Shown: positions 40,296 to 50,097, numbered from the stretch's first letter. The stretch is 64,000 bases of DNA from Bacillus sp. AZ43 (GCA_004570425.1 SPQJ01000005.1:1-64000), one strand, 5' to 3'. Notes: generated by a model not told the origin, from the sequence alone. Program-made: numbers and translations.

Positions 40296-41096
40296 TCAGC
40301 CGGCGTGGACCCGCTCGGAGATCCGCCGCTCCAGCGCGTTGAAGTCGGCCGCGTTCACGTCCCGGTCCTCCCCCAGCTCCACCGCGAAGACGTCGCTGAC
40401 GTGGCCGGGCACGCCCTTGGCGGCACCGCCGGTCATCACCACGACCCGGTCGGCGAGGTACACCGCCTCCTCGATGGAGTGGGTCACGAAGACGACGGTG
40501 GTGCCGGCCTCGCGGTAGAGCCGGCGCAGCTCGTGCTGCATCTGCGTCCGCGTGAGCGCGTCGAGGGCGCCGAACGGCTCGTCCATGAGGAGCACCGCCG
40601 GGTCGTTGGCCAGCACCCGGGCGATGGCCACGCGCTGTTGCATCCCGCCCGAGAGCTCGCCGGGGAACCGGTCGGCGAACCGGGTGAGCCCGACGACCTC
40701 GATGAACGCGTCGGCGATCTGCCCTGCCCGGCCGCGAGGCGTCCCCCGCTGCCGGAGCCCGAAGCGGACGTTCTCCGCCACGGTCAGCCAGGGGAACAGC
40801 CCGTAGTCCTGGAAGACCACGCCCCGGTCCGGGCCGGGGCGGGTGACCGGCCGGCCGCCCACCTCGACGCGGCCCCGGGTCGGCGCCTCGAAGCCGGCGA
40901 GGATGCGCAGCAGGGTGCTCTTCCCGCAGCCGCTCGCGCCGACGACGGCGACGAACTCCCCCGGCGCGATGTCGAGGGAGACCCCGGCGACGGCGTCGAC
41001 GCCCGAGGCCCCGCCGTACCGCTTCCCGAGGTCGTCGACGAGCACCCGGCCGCCCTCGGTGTGCCGGGTGAGACGGGACAGGCTGGGCGCGCTCAC
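40296..41096 (-). CDS. ABC transporter ATPase (SsuB/TauB/NrtD type)
   Basis: The protein is 266 aa from GTG 41096. Walker A '[16 protein letters not shown]', Q-loop '[14 protein letters not shown]', signature '[19 protein letters not shown]' and Walker B '[16 protein letters not shown]' are complete. The subfamily imports nitrate, sulfonates, taurine or similar. It is third in an operon: binding protein, permease, ATPase, with 4-bp overlaps. Confidence 0.92.
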   Translation of the reverse strand: MSAPSLSRLTRHTEGGRVLVDDLGKRYGGASGVDAVAGVSLDIAPGEFVAVVGASGCGKSTLLRILAGFEAPTRGRVEVGGRPVTRPGPDRGVVFQDYGLFPWLTVAENVRFGLRQRGTPRGRAGQIADAFIEVVGLTRFADRFPGELSGGMQQRVAIARVLANDPAVLLMDEPFGALDALTRTQMQHELRRLYREAGTTVVFVTHSIEEAVYLADRVVVMTGGAAKGVPGHVSDVFAVELGEDRDVNAADFNALERRISERVHAG

Positions 41097-41923
41097 GTGG
41101 ACCTCACCAGGGGACGGCGGCGGAAGATGCCTCTCAGGCCGTGCAGCAGGATGCGGTCGGACAGGAAGCCGGCCAGCCCGATCACGATCATCCCGACGAC
41201 GACGCGGTCGGTGCGGACCTGCTCGCGGGCGAGGGTGATCATGCTGCCCAGGCCCCACTCGATGCCGTTGCTCTCGCCGAGCACGAGGATGACCCAGGCC
41301 AGCCCGAGGCCGATCCGCAGCCCGCTGACGATGCCGGGCGTCGCGGCGGGCACGACGACCTTGAGCAGGACGTCGCCGCGCGAGGTGCCGAGCATCTGCG
41401 CGGCCTCCACCAGACGGGGCGGCACCTCGCGGACGGCCCCCACGGTGTTGAGCAGGATCGGGAAGAACGCCGACAGCGTGATCAGGAAGATCGTGGCCTG
41501 GCTCCCGAACCCGATGATGAGCAGCACCAGCGGCACCCACGCGGTCGCCGGGATCGGCCGGAAGAGGTTCACCGCCGGGTCCAGCGCCGCGTTGACCATC
41601 GGGTAGCGGCCCATCAGCACGCCGAGCGGGATCGCCAGCGCGGCGGCCAGCCCGAACCCGGCGAGGACCCGGCCGGTGCTCGCCCACAGGTGCTGCCACA
41701 GGGTGCCGCTGAACGCGTCGTCGAAGACCCCGCCGAAAGCGAAGTCCCACAGCAGCCGGGCGACCTCCGTCGGCTCGGGGAGGAAGCCCATCTTGATGTC
41801 GAAGACGAGCACCCACTGACCGCGGACGCCGAGGTGCCACAGGCCGACGATGCCGGCGAGGACGCCGAGCCCCAGCGCGGCCCGGCCCGCCGCGGCCGTC
41901 CGCCCCGTCGTCGCGGAGCTCAC
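41093..41923 (-). CDS. ABC transporter permease (SsuC/TauC type)
   Basis: The protein is 276 aa with about six helices. The EAA loop is 'LVEAAQMLGTSRGDVLLKVV' followed by VPAATPGIVSGLRIGLG. Start is GTG 41923 overlapping the binding-protein stop. It forms the membrane channel with the ATPase at 40296-41096. Confidence 0.9.
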   Translation of the reverse strand: MSSATTGRTAAAGRAALGLGVLAGIVGLWHLGVRGQWVLVFDIKMGFLPEPTEVARLLWDFAFGGVFDDAFSGTLWQHLWASTGRVLAGFGLAAALAIPLGVLMGRYPMVNAALDPAVNLFRPIPATAWVPLVLLIIGFGSQATIFLITLSAFFPILLNTVGAVREVPPRLVEAAQMLGTSRGDVLLKVVVPAATPGIVSGLRIGLGLAWVILVLGESNGIEWGLGSMITLAREQVRTDRVVVGMIVIGLAGFLSDRILLHGLRGIFRRRPLVRST

Positions 41924-42924
41924 GACCCTGCGGGCTCGTCGCGCGAGGCGAACGACGCGTCGACGACGTCCTCGAGCGCGGGAGCCTGCTCGATCATGCC
42001 GAGGCGGGCCATCTGCGCGGCGAGGTTGCCGATCTGCTCCTCGTAGGTCGGCGAGAGGTCGGCCCGGAGCCAGAAGTTCTCCAGCGCGTTCTCCAGGACG
42101 TCCTGGTCGCCGCCGTACTCCTCGATCATCCCCGGGAGCCACTCGTCCTGGTGGTCGACCATGTACGCGGTGGCCGCCGCGTGGGTGTCCACCACGGCCT
42201 GCACGAGGTCGGGGTCCTCCTCGATCATCGCGCCGGTGGTCAGCAGGGCGATGTTGAGCCGGCCGATCTCGGTCGAGTACGGGTCGGCGATCTGCTGACC
42301 GCCCGCGCCGAGCGCGAGGGACACGCCGATCTCCGGTGCCGCGAAGGCGTCGATCTGGCCGGTGCTGAAGGCGTTGAAGAACTCCGGCGCGCTGAGCGAC
42401 ACCATCTCGACGTCGTCGACGGACACCTCCTCGCGCTCGAGGATCAGCCGCAGGGCGACCAGCTGGGAGCTGGACTCGAGGTAGCCCAGCCGCTTGCCGA
42501 CCAGGTCCTGCACCGAGCCGACCGCCGCACCGCCGATGATGCCGCTGCCGCCGTCGGCGGCGGCGGCCACGATCCGCACGTCCCGGCCGGCCGCGGCGCC
42601 GGCGATCGTGGCGGTGATGCTGCCGACGGCGAAGTCGACCGTCCCGCTGGCGAGGGCGTCGTTGAGGGCGGGCGCCGTCTCGAGCGTGACGACCTCGAAC
42701 TCCACGTCACCCTCGGCGTGCTCCTCGTAGAGGAAGGGCGCGTAGAAGTGCGGCTGGCCGCGCAGGGTGCCGACCGTGACCGTCTGCGTTCCCTCGCCGT
42801 CGTCGGCCGAGGCGGAGCTCGATCCCGTCGAGGTGCAGGCGGCCATGGCGGTGACGAGCCCGAGGGACGCGAGGGCCCCGGCGGAGCGGCGGAGGAAGGA
42901 CGGAGGTCGCGACGCGGAGGACAT
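41920..42924 (-). CDS. ABC transporter substrate-binding lipoprotein (NMT1/THI5-like)
   Basis: The protein is 334 aa. The N-terminus is a lipoprotein signal: 'FLRRSAGALASLGLVTAMAAC' region with Cys at about 30. The mature part is a type II binding fold with 'VGTLRGQPHFYAPFLYEEHA', 'APALNDALASGTVDFAVGSI' and 'VGKRLGYLESSSQLVALRLI'. It is the first gene of the three-gene importer. The substrate is probably a small anion, sulfonate or pyrimidine-like molecule and cannot be fixed. Confidence 0.87.
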   Translation of the reverse strand: MSSASRPPSFLRRSAGALASLGLVTAMAACTSTGSSSASADDGEGTQTVTVGTLRGQPHFYAPFLYEEHAEGDVEFEVVTLETAPALNDALASGTVDFAVGSITATIAGAAAGRDVRIVAAAADGGSGIIGGAAVGSVQDLVGKRLGYLESSSQLVALRLILEREEVSVDDVEMVSLSAPEFFNAFSTGQIDAFAAPEIGVSLALGAGGQQIADPYSTEIGRLNIALLTTGAMIEEDPDLVQAVVDTHAAATAYMVDHQDEWLPGMIEEYGGDQDVLENALENFWLRADLSPTYEEQIGNLAAQMARLGMIEQAPALEDVVDASFASRDEPAGS

Positions 42925-43063
42925 GAGGCGATGCTGCTGGGCACATGTTGCGCCGTTGTAGCGTCGCCATTACCCGCCGGGATCACCGCGCCGGGCGGGT
43001 GTGGTCTGTGCCGCAGCACCCGCCCCCGGGGGAGCTCGGTCCCCCTGCCGGGACCGGGCGCGC

Positions 43064-43420
43064 TCACCGCGGTGCGATCACGAGCTCGGCGACGAGTTCG
43101 CCGTCCAGTGAGAAGCGGTAGGCGAGCTCGGCCACACCGCCGGGGAAGTCGCCCTCCAGTCGGTTGACGGCCACCCAGTGCGTGTCGTCGACGCGCTCGG
43201 CACCGATGAGCTCGGTCGTGTAGGTGAACTCGGCCCCGGAGTGGAGGAGGAACCGGCGGATCTCGTCGGTCCCGCGGAAGGTCTCGCCCTCGTCGGTGAC
43301 GACCGCGGTCGGGGTGAAGACGGCGAGGGCGGCGTCGACGTCGCGTGCGACGTGGGCGGTGAGGAACCCGCGAACGGTGGCGGGGAGCTCGCCGGAGTGG
43401 ATGCTGGTCGGTGTGGTCAT
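43064..43420 (-). CDS. SnoaL/DUF4440-like small protein
   Basis: The protein is 118 aa with an NTF2-like fold: 'VRGFLTAHVARDVDAALAVF' then 'DEGETFRGTDEIRRFLLHSG' and 'ELAYRFSLDGELVAELVIAP'. It is divergent from the MerR gene and shares its 78-bp intergenic region containing two dyads, so it is a likely regulated target. Confidence 0.78.
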   Translation of the reverse strand: MTTPTSIHSGELPATVRGFLTAHVARDVDAALAVFTPTAVVTDEGETFRGTDEIRRFLLHSGAEFTYTTELIGAERVDDTHWVAVNRLEGDFPGGVAELAYRFSLDGELVAELVIAPR

Positions 43421-43448
43421 GCCCCCAGGCTGTGGCCTCCCGGGGCGG

Positions 43449-43485
43449 GAGGGTCAAGCGCTGGACCCTCCCCCGGGGAGAGGGT
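43449..43485. promoter_or_regulatory. Overlapping dyads of a MerR-type divergent promoter
   Basis: Two inverted repeats share an ACCCTC arm: GAGGGTC-N8-GACCCTC (43449-43470) and ACCCTC-N9-GAGGGT (43465-43485). The second lies between a -35-like TGGACC (43462) and a -10-like GCACAG (43487), an overlong spacer typical of MerR-activated promoters. The MerR GTG at 43499 is near the expected +1, so its mRNA may be leaderless. Confidence 0.6.
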
Positions 43486-43498
43486 GCACAGTGCACGC

Positions 43499-44296
43499 GT
43501 GCTGGCGATCGGCGAGTTCTCGCGGCTGACCCACCTGAGCGTGCGGACCCTGCGCCGCTACCACGACGCGGGACTGCTCGAGCCCGCGACGGTCGACCCC
43601 GCGAGCGGCTACCGCTACTACGGCGCGGACCAGATCCCGACCGCCCAGGTGATCCACCGACTCCGCGAGCTGGACGTGCCGCTGCCCGACGTCCAGCGCA
43701 TCCTGCGCTCCCCCGACCCCGGCGCCCGCGCCGCCCTCGTCGCCGACCACCTGCGACGGCTCGAGTCCGAGCTGGACCGGACCCGCGCCGCGGTGGCGTC
43801 CCTGCGCCGGCTGCTCGCGCCCGAACCCCCGCCGCTCGCCGTCGAGCTCCGCGCGGTCCCGGCGACCAGGGTGGCCGCGGTCGAGGACGACGTGGACCAG
43901 GCGGACGTGCTGACCTGGTACTCCGGCGCCATGGCCGAGCTCGACGCGGCGGTCGAGCGACCGACCGGGGCCCCGGGAGGGCTGTACGACAACGCGCTGT
44001 TCGAGGCCGGCCGCGGCCACCTGCTCGTGTACCGGCCGACCGCGGAACCCCCGCGCCGCGGGCGGGTCCACCCGATGACGCTGCCGGCCGTCGAACTGGC
44101 CGTCACCACCCACGTCGGGGAGCACGACGACATCGACGTCACCTACGGCGAGCTCGGCGCCTGGGTCGTGGCCAACGCACTCGCCGTCGCCGGGCCGGTC
44201 CGCGAGACCTACCTGGTCGGCCCCCGCGACACCGCCGACCCGGCCGCCTGGCGCACCGAGATCGGCTGGCCGGTCTTCCGGGTCGCGCCGCGCTAG
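43499..44296 (+). CDS. MerR-family regulator with GyrI-like effector domain
   Basis: The protein is 265 aa from GTG 43499 (alternative 43484). Residues 1-70 are a MerR winged helix ('LAIGEFSRLTHLSVRTLRRY', 'HDAGLLEPATVDPASGYRYY'). A coiled coil follows, then an effector domain of about 150 residues with 'VELRAVPATRVAAVEDDVDQ' as in BmrR/GyrI-type ligand binders. It probably responds to a small hydrophobic compound and acts on its own divergent promoter. Confidence 0.88.
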   Translation: MLAIGEFSRLTHLSVRTLRRYHDAGLLEPATVDPASGYRYYGADQIPTAQVIHRLRELDVPLPDVQRILRSPDPGARAALVADHLRRLESELDRTRAAVASLRRLLAPEPPPLAVELRAVPATRVAAVEDDVDQADVLTWYSGAMAELDAAVERPTGAPGGLYDNALFEAGRGHLLVYRPTAEPPRRGRVHPMTLPAVELAVTTHVGEHDDIDVTYGELGAWVVANALAVAGPVRETYLVGPRDTADPAAWRTEIGWPVFRVAPR

Positions 44297-44312
44297 GGGC
44301 GGCCCGGCAGGG

Positions 44313-45281
44313 TCACCGCAGGAGGCCGGCGAGCGAGGCGTCGGAGGCGGCCAGAGCCGCGCGGTCGTACGTGGCGCCGCTGGCGAGCAGCTCGTCGGCC
44401 CCCGTGCGCTCGGCCAGCTGCTCGAGCCGGCGACGAACGGTCGCGGGGCTCCCGGCGGTGACGGCGTCGAGGCCGCGCTCCACGCGCACGGCGTCCTGGT
44501 CGTCCCAGCGCCGGTCCCGGATGGCGGCCACCGGCTCCAGGGCGTCGAACACGCCGGTGCGCCGCGACCGGACCATCGCCCAGACCTCGGGCAGGGCCAG
44601 TTCGCGGGCGTCCGCGTCGGTGTCGGCGACCAGCACGTCGAGCGAGACGGTGACGTGCGGACGGCTCCCGCGGTGCGGCCGGAAGTCGCGGCGGTAGGCC
44701 GCGAGCAGGTCACCGAGCTCGGGCCGCGCGAGCACCGGGCCGCCCAGCACGACCGGGAGGCCGAGCCGGGCGGCCACCTCGATGCCCCGGCCGGTGGCGA
44801 GCACGAAGAGCGGAACCGCTGCCTCCACCACCGGGCGGGCGGTGACCGGCGCCGTGCGCTCGAGGAAGCCGCGCACCTCCTCGACGTCGTCGGCGAAGGT
44901 GTCCGGCTCGCCGTCGGAGCGGCGCAGCGCGCGCCGCACCGGTGCGGTGAACCCGAGCGACCGCCCCAGGCCGAGGTCGATCCGGCCCGGGTGCAGGCCG
45001 GAGAGCATCAGGAACTGCTCGGCCACGACGAGGGGCTGGTGGTTGGGCAGCATGACCCCGCCCGAGCCGAGCCGGATCGTCGCCGTGCGCGCCCCGATCG
45101 CGGCCAGGAGCACCGCCGGGGCGCCCGACGCGATCCCCGGCACGCCGTGGTGCTCGGCCACCCAGAACCGCGCGTAACCCAGGCGCTCGGCCGCCACGGC
45201 CCGCTCGACCGTGTGCACCAGCGCGTCCCCCTCGGGATGGCCGGCACGGGTACGGGAGCGGTCGAGCAGCGAGAGCCTCAC
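44313..45281 (-). CDS. LLM-class flavin-dependent oxidoreductase
   Basis: The protein is 322 aa from GTG 45281. It has the bacterial luciferase-like fold: 'AAERLGYARFWVAEHHGVPG' near the start, 'RTATIRLGSGGVMLPNHQPL', 'LSGLHPGRIDLGLGRSLGF'. The 'WVAEHH' form is typical of the MsnO8-like branch. It overlaps the acyltransferase stop by 4 bp. The substrate is unknown; it uses FMN or F420. Confidence 0.88.
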   Translation of the reverse strand: MRLSLLDRSRTRAGHPEGDALVHTVERAVAAERLGYARFWVAEHHGVPGIASGAPAVLLAAIGARTATIRLGSGGVMLPNHQPLVVAEQFLMLSGLHPGRIDLGLGRSLGFTAPVRRALRRSDGEPDTFADDVEEVRGFLERTAPVTARPVVEAAVPLFVLATGRGIEVAARLGLPVVLGGPVLARPELGDLLAAYRRDFRPHRGSRPHVTVSLDVLVADTDADARELALPEVWAMVRSRRTGVFDALEPVAAIRDRRWDDQDAVRVERGLDAVTAGSPATVRRRLEQLAERTGADELLASGATYDRAALAASDASLAGLLR

Positions 45282-46372
45282 ACCTCCGGCCAACCGGGGG
45301 CACGGCCGGCCGCTTCCGGCGCGTCGTCCGCGCCGCCCGCCTGTGGCTGCTCCGCCGCCGACGTGCGGGCGATCCAGGCGTCGATCGTCTCCCACCACCG
45401 GTAGAGCCAGTCGGTCTGCAGCGTCTCCTCCCGCGGCACCTCCGCGGCCGGGACGAACCACCACCGCAGGTGCAGCGTCTTGTCCATGGGCAGGCCGCGC
45501 CACAGGTCCCGCACGGTGCTGAGGTGCTCCAGCCCGGTGTGCGCGACGAAGACGACGTCGGCGTGCGGGGCCGCGCGCAGCGCGGCGGCGACCCCCGCGG
45601 GGCGCGGCGGGAGCACGTGCCGCATCGCCTCCGCCCTGCGCACCGCCTTCAGCAGCCCCCGGTCGCGGAGGCGCTGGATCGCCCGCACCTTGCGCCGCGG
45701 CGTGAAGTTCGCGCCCTCGGGGAAGATCAGCAGCGCGTCCTCCTCCCCCAGGTCGCGGGCCAGGTCCTCGATCGCTTCCGCCGAGCCGTACCCGGCCGGC
45801 GGATCGGCCGAGACGAAGTGGTTGGGCAGCCGGTTGAGGTAGACGTCGATCAACGGGTCGAGCTGCAGCACGTCCTTGAGCACGATCCGCGGCCGGCGCA
45901 GGTGGTCACGGTTCATGAGCGTGTGCACGAGCAGGAACGAGTCCCCCGGACCGGCGTGCCGGGAGAGCACCACCATCGCGTTGGTCGAGCCGGGCACCCC
46001 GTCGTCCAGCGGCGACCACGACGTGCCGTCGGTGACCAGCCGCAGCGCGAACAGCCGCTGGGCGGCGCGCATCAGGGCGTCGAGCAGGAGCCGCAGGACG
46101 GTGTAGTGCGCCTGGCGTGACCCCGAGGTGTGCAGCCGGCGGCCGAGACCGGCCCGGACCCAGAGCACCGCCGCGGCCACCAGCCCGGCGACCTCCATCG
46201 TGAGGTAGACGATCGCGAAGGACAGCAGCCGCAGCGCGCGCCAGCGGCCCGGCAGGAACACGGACACGACCGCTGCCACCAGCACGAGCACGGGCAGCAG
46301 GAGGACGGCGACTCCGAGCGCACCGACGAGGAGGGGGCCGGCGACCCGGCGGACGGGGCGGGGTGGGAGCAC
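45278..46372 (-). CDS. 1-acyl-glycerol-3-phosphate acyltransferase-like protein
   Basis: The protein is 364 aa from GTG 46372. Two or three N-terminal helices (LLVGALGVAVLLLPVLVLVA) precede a PlsC-type domain. The catalytic motif is 'VVLSRHAGPGDSFLLVH' (H-x4-D is HAGPGD), followed by 'LLIFPEGANFTPRRKVRAIQ' (FPEG). It probably acylates a lysophospholipid or related acceptor. It sits between patatin and LLM genes in one unit. Confidence 0.82.
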   Translation of the reverse strand: MLPPRPVRRVAGPLLVGALGVAVLLLPVLVLVAAVVSVFLPGRWRALRLLSFAIVYLTMEVAGLVAAAVLWVRAGLGRRLHTSGSRQAHYTVLRLLLDALMRAAQRLFALRLVTDGTSWSPLDDGVPGSTNAMVVLSRHAGPGDSFLLVHTLMNRDHLRRPRIVLKDVLQLDPLIDVYLNRLPNHFVSADPPAGYGSAEAIEDLARDLGEEDALLIFPEGANFTPRRKVRAIQRLRDRGLLKAVRRAEAMRHVLPPRPAGVAAALRAAPHADVVFVAHTGLEHLSTVRDLWRGLPMDKTLHLRWWFVPAAEVPREETLQTDWLYRWWETIDAWIARTSAAEQPQAGGADDAPEAAGRAPGWPEV

Positions 46373-46373
46373 G

Positions 46374-47234
46374 TCAGGCCGTCCCTCCCTCGCGGCCGGC
46401 GAGGAAGTCGCGCGCCGCGGCGTACGCGCGGTCGATCCGGTCCGCCGCGCCGGAGAAGTCGCGGTAGCGCAGGTTCCCGACCCCGGGCACGACCGGGTCA
46501 CCCGACGGCAGCACGTGCACCGTGACCCCGGGCGGGAGGGCCGCGAGGTCGGCAGCGAACCGGTGCCGGCGGGCGATCTCGAAGGCGACCAGCCCGACCT
46601 CCCACGGCCGGGTCGGTGGGCGCAGCGGGCGGTCGATCCGCCCGACGTGCAGCACGTAGATCGTCGCGGCGCCCAGCGCGACCGCCCGGCCGACCGGGAT
46701 GCTGTGCACCAGGCCGCCGTCCACGAAGTGCTCGCCGTCGAGCTCCACGGCCGGCAGGAGGCCGGGGACGGCGCAGGACGCCAGCACCGCGTCGATCAGG
46801 GCGCCGTCGGTGAACCAGTGCTCGGCGGCGCGCTCGATGCTGGCCGCCACGCACTGGAACGGGACCTCGAGCTCGGCGAACGTCCGCACCGGCAGATGCG
46901 CCGCGAGCAGGTCCCTCAGCGGCTCCCGCGGGTGCAGGTGGGTGCGGGTCCGCACCAGGGTGCTCGCCCGGGTCAGCACGGACCCCGCGAAGATCCGCCG
47001 CGCCCCGAGGTCCTGCCACACGCCGCGCAGCCGGTCCACCGCGCTCGGCGTGGGATCGGCGGCGACGAGCGCGCCGTTGATGGCGCCCACCGACGTGCCG
47101 ACGATCAGGTCGGGCCGGATACCGCGGTCGAACAGGGCCTGCAGCATGCCGACCTCGGCCGCTCCCAGCACTCCCCCGCCACCGAGGACGAACGCCGTGC
47201 CGCCCTCGCCGGCCGGCACCCCTGGCGACGACAT
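46374..47234 (-). CDS. Patatin-like phospholipase (PNPLA)
   Basis: The protein is 286 aa. It shows the oxyanion motif 'VLGGGGVLGAAEVGMLQAL', the nucleophile elbow 'IVGTSVGAINGALVA' (Ser near 48) and the Asp of the catalytic dyad in 'HFVDGGLVHSIPV'. It hydrolyses acyl lipids. Its stop is 1 bp before the start of the acyltransferase gene, suggesting a coupled deacylation-reacylation pair. Confidence 0.9.
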   Translation of the reverse strand: MSSPGVPAGEGGTAFVLGGGGVLGAAEVGMLQALFDRGIRPDLIVGTSVGAINGALVAADPTPSAVDRLRGVWQDLGARRIFAGSVLTRASTLVRTRTHLHPREPLRDLLAAHLPVRTFAELEVPFQCVAASIERAAEHWFTDGALIDAVLASCAVPGLLPAVELDGEHFVDGGLVHSIPVGRAVALGAATIYVLHVGRIDRPLRPPTRPWEVGLVAFEIARRHRFAADLAALPPGVTVHVLPSGDPVVPGVGNLRYRDFSGAADRIDRAYAAARDFLAGREGGTA

Positions 47235-47303
47235 GGCCGCATCGTGTCACCCGCCCCGGTACGCCGGCAGCTCAGCCGGGACCAGCCCCTCGCGGCCGAT
47301 GCG

Positions 47304-48215
47304 TCAGCGCGGAGCGAGCACCGACCACGCGCGGTGCTCCACCCGCCAGGTCCGCCCGTCCACCTGCTCCTCGAGCTCGCCGTCCGCGACGAGGTCGACC
47401 GGTCCACCCGTGACGGTCACCTCCCGCCCGCGCACGACCACGACGTCGTCGCGCTCGACGTGGCGCCCGGAGGTCAGCGCCGCCGCGAACACCGCCCGGG
47501 CCACCGGACCGGTCGCGGTGGAGACGACGACGTCGACGAGGCCGTCGTCCAGGAGGGCGTCGGGCGCCAGCGGTGTCGCGCCGCCGATCGTGGGCCCGTT
47601 GCAGACGGCGGCCATCAGGACGTCCACTGCGCCGTCCGCGGCCCAGCCCCCGGCCGCGTCCGCCACGACGCGGCCGTCGACCTCCACCCGCAGCGGCCAC
47701 CCGGTGGTGGTGACGCCGGCGATGACGGCGCCCAGGGGGTAGGCGGCCGCTCCCAGCCGGTCCTTGAACCGGGCGGCCTCGGCGCCCGCCCGGGCTCCGG
47801 CCCCGAGGTGGACGGCGTTCACCACGATGCCCCCGGCGTCGTCCCGCACGAGGTCCAGCGGTCGCGGCACCCCGTCCAGGACGACGGCGGCGCTCTCCAC
47901 CGGGTCCAGGGGCAGCCCGATCGCCTGGGCCAGGTCGTTGCCGGTGCCGAGCGGGACGATCCCGACCGGCTGCCCGGGGTCCAGGTCCCCGGCAGCGTCG
48001 AGTGCGGTGACCGCCGCGTGGACCGACCCGTCACCACCGACCACGACCAGCCGCCTGCTCCCCCGGCCCTTCACCGCCCGCAGCAGGTCCTCCGTGTCGG
48101 CGGTCGCGGCGACGACCACGTCGGCACCCGCGCGCAGCGTGGTCACCGCCGCCTCGACGGTCTCGTCGTCCGTGGTCCCCGCGCCCCGGTTCACCACGAC
48201 CAGCAGCTGCTGCAT
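47304..48215 (-). CDS. Diacylglycerol kinase-like lipid kinase
   Basis: The protein is 303 aa from ATG 48215. DAGK catalytic motifs 'VVVGGDGSVHAAVTALD' (GGDGS) and 'GIVPLGTGNDLAQAIGLPLD' (GTGND) are intact, with 'DDGLVDVVV' in the second domain. It phosphorylates diacylglycerol or a related lipid. It lies upstream of the patatin-acyltransferase genes, fitting a lipid-turnover cluster. Confidence 0.87.
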   Translation of the reverse strand: MQQLLVVVNRGAGTTDDETVEAAVTTLRAGADVVVAATADTEDLLRAVKGRGSRRLVVVGGDGSVHAAVTALDAAGDLDPGQPVGIVPLGTGNDLAQAIGLPLDPVESAAVVLDGVPRPLDLVRDDAGGIVVNAVHLGAGARAGAEAARFKDRLGAAAYPLGAVIAGVTTTGWPLRVEVDGRVVADAAGGWAADGAVDVLMAAVCNGPTIGGATPLAPDALLDDGLVDVVVSTATGPVARAVFAAALTSGRHVERDDVVVVRGREVTVTGGPVDLVADGELEEQVDGRTWRVEHRAWSVLAPR

Positions 48216-48301
48216 TTCTCGCACGGGCACACCCTGCACCACGCGGGTGACCGCGAGGGACGGTCACCCCGGCCGTGACCACCCATCGCTAGCGTCCGGT
48301 C

Positions 48302-49234
48302 ATGCGCGTGAAGCCGGGCCGCCCCGACCTCGACGTCCACACCGGGCGGTTCGACGTCCCGCCGGCCGGCGACGGCTTCGGGGTGACCTTCGCCGGCGTC
48401 GCGACCCTGCTGCTCGACGACGGTGAGGACGCGATCCTCACCGACGGGTTCTTCAGCCGCCCGTCCCTGCTGAAGGTCGGCCTCGGGAGGATCGCGCCCG
48501 ACGAGCACCGGATCGACGCCGCGCTCGGCCGACTGGGGCTCACCGGCGAGACCTCCCGGCTGCGGGCCGTCCTGCCGGTGCACACCCACTACGACCACGC
48601 CCTCGACTCCGCCGTCGTCGCCGACCGGACCGGTGCGGTGCTGGCCGGCGGGCGGTCGGCCGTGAACGTCGGCCGGGGAGGCGGGCTCCCGGAGGAGCAG
48701 CTCCGGGTGGTGGTGCCCGGCGCGGCCCTGCGCCTCGGGTCCTTCACCGTGACGCCGGTGCCCTCGGCGCACTGCCCGCCCGACCGCTACCCCGGCGCGA
48801 TCACCGAGCCCGTCGTCCCCCCGGTCCGGACGACGGCGTACCGGTGCGGCGAGGCGTGGTCGCTGCTCGTCGCCCACCGGAGCGGGCGCACCGCGCTGGT
48901 CCAGGGCAGCGCCGGGTTCGTCCCCGGCGCGCTGGAGGGGCGCACCGCCGACGTCGTCTACCTGGGCGTGGGGCAGCTCGGTGTCCTCGACGAGACGTAC
49001 ATCCGCGACTTCTGGCGGCACACCGTCGAGGCCGTCGGCGCCCGCGAGGTCGTGCTGATCCACTGGGACGACTTCTTCCGGCCGCTCGACCGTCCCCTGC
49101 GGGCCCTGCCGTACGCCGGAGACGACCTGGACGTGACGGTGCGCGTGCTCGGCCGGCTGGCCGCCGACCAGCGGGTCGGGCTGCACCTGCCCACGGTGTT
49201 CCGCCGCGAGGACCCCTGGGCGCTGCTGTCCTGA
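48302..49234 (+). CDS. MBL-fold metallo-hydrolase
   Basis: The protein is 310 aa. The metal motif is 'VLPVHTHYDHALDSAVVADR' (HxHxDH in HTHYDH). A second His lies in 'VTPVPSAHCPPD' and a third in 'VLIHWDDFFRPL'. The substrate is unknown. It diverges from the diacylglycerol kinase gene. Confidence 0.83.
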   Translation: MRVKPGRPDLDVHTGRFDVPPAGDGFGVTFAGVATLLLDDGEDAILTDGFFSRPSLLKVGLGRIAPDEHRIDAALGRLGLTGETSRLRAVLPVHTHYDHALDSAVVADRTGAVLAGGRSAVNVGRGGGLPEEQLRVVVPGAALRLGSFTVTPVPSAHCPPDRYPGAITEPVVPPVRTTAYRCGEAWSLLVAHRSGRTALVQGSAGFVPGALEGRTADVVYLGVGQLGVLDETYIRDFWRHTVEAVGAREVVLIHWDDFFRPLDRPLRALPYAGDDLDVTVRVLGRLAADQRVGLHLPTVFRREDPWALLS

Positions 49235-49299
49235 CCCGGTCGGGCGCTTCCGTACCGTGCCCGCATGCCTTCCTGCCTCCTCGCGGCCCGGGCCGCCCG

Positions 49300-50097
49300 A
49301 TGACCGCCCGGCGCATCCTCGTCACCGGCGGCGCCTCCGGCCTGGGCGCGGCGCTGGCCGCCCGCTACGCGGGCCGCGGCGACCGCGTCCTGGTCACCGA
49401 CCGCACCGACACCGCCGGCGTCCCGGCCGGCGCTGCCTACCAGCGGCTCGACATCACCTCCGAGGCCGACTGGGCGGCCGCGCTCGACCGGGTCCGCACC
49501 GAGTTCGGCGGGCTCGACGTCCTGGTGAACAACGCCGGTATCGCCGCCGGCGGTCGGATCGACCGCCTCGGCGCCGACCACTGGCGGCGGGTGCTCGACG
49601 TCAACGTGCTGGGCGCCGTCACGGGTTGCCGGACCTTCGTGCCGCTGTTCAAGGAGCAGGGCTCGGGCCACCTGGTGAACGTCGCCTCGGCGGCCGGCCT
49701 CGTGCACCCGCCGGCCATGACGTCCTACGACGCCGGCAAGGCCGCCGTCGTCGCGCTCTCCGAGAGCCTGCGCTGGGAGCTGGCGCCCTGGGGCGTCGAC
49801 GTCTCGGTGGTCTGCCCGTCGTTCTTCCGCACCAACCTGGCGGCCTCCCTCGGCGGCGACGACCCGATGATGGACACCGTGGCCACCCGGCTCATCGAGC
49901 GCTCGAAGCTCGGCGCCGAGGAGATCGCCGCCCGGGTCGTGCGAGCGGTGGATGCCCGGAAGTTCCTGGTCATGCCCGACCGCAACGCCCGGATCGCGTT
50001 CTGGACCAAGCGGCTGGCCCGGCCGCTCTACGACCGGCAGATGCTGGGGATGGGCGCCCGCATCCACCGGGCCGAGCAGGACGGGGACGCCGCGTGA
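49300..50097 (+). CDS. SDR oxidoreductase
   Basis: The protein is 265 aa. It has 'ILVTGGASGLGAALAARYAG', 'VLVNNAGIAAGG', 'NVASAAGLVHPPAMTSYDAG' with YxxxK as YDAGK, and 'VVCPSFFRT'. It is the first gene of a three-gene operon with 4-bp overlaps (SDR, SDR, phosphotransferase). It likely acts on an alcohol or acyl intermediate. Confidence 0.87.
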   Translation: MTARRILVTGGASGLGAALAARYAGRGDRVLVTDRTDTAGVPAGAAYQRLDITSEADWAAALDRVRTEFGGLDVLVNNAGIAAGGRIDRLGADHWRRVLDVNVLGAVTGCRTFVPLFKEQGSGHLVNVASAAGLVHPPAMTSYDAGKAAVVALSESLRWELAPWGVDVSVVCPSFFRTNLAASLGGDDPMMDTVATRLIERSKLGAEEIAARVVRAVDARKFLVMPDRNARIAFWTKRLARPLYDRQMLGMGARIHRAEQDGDAA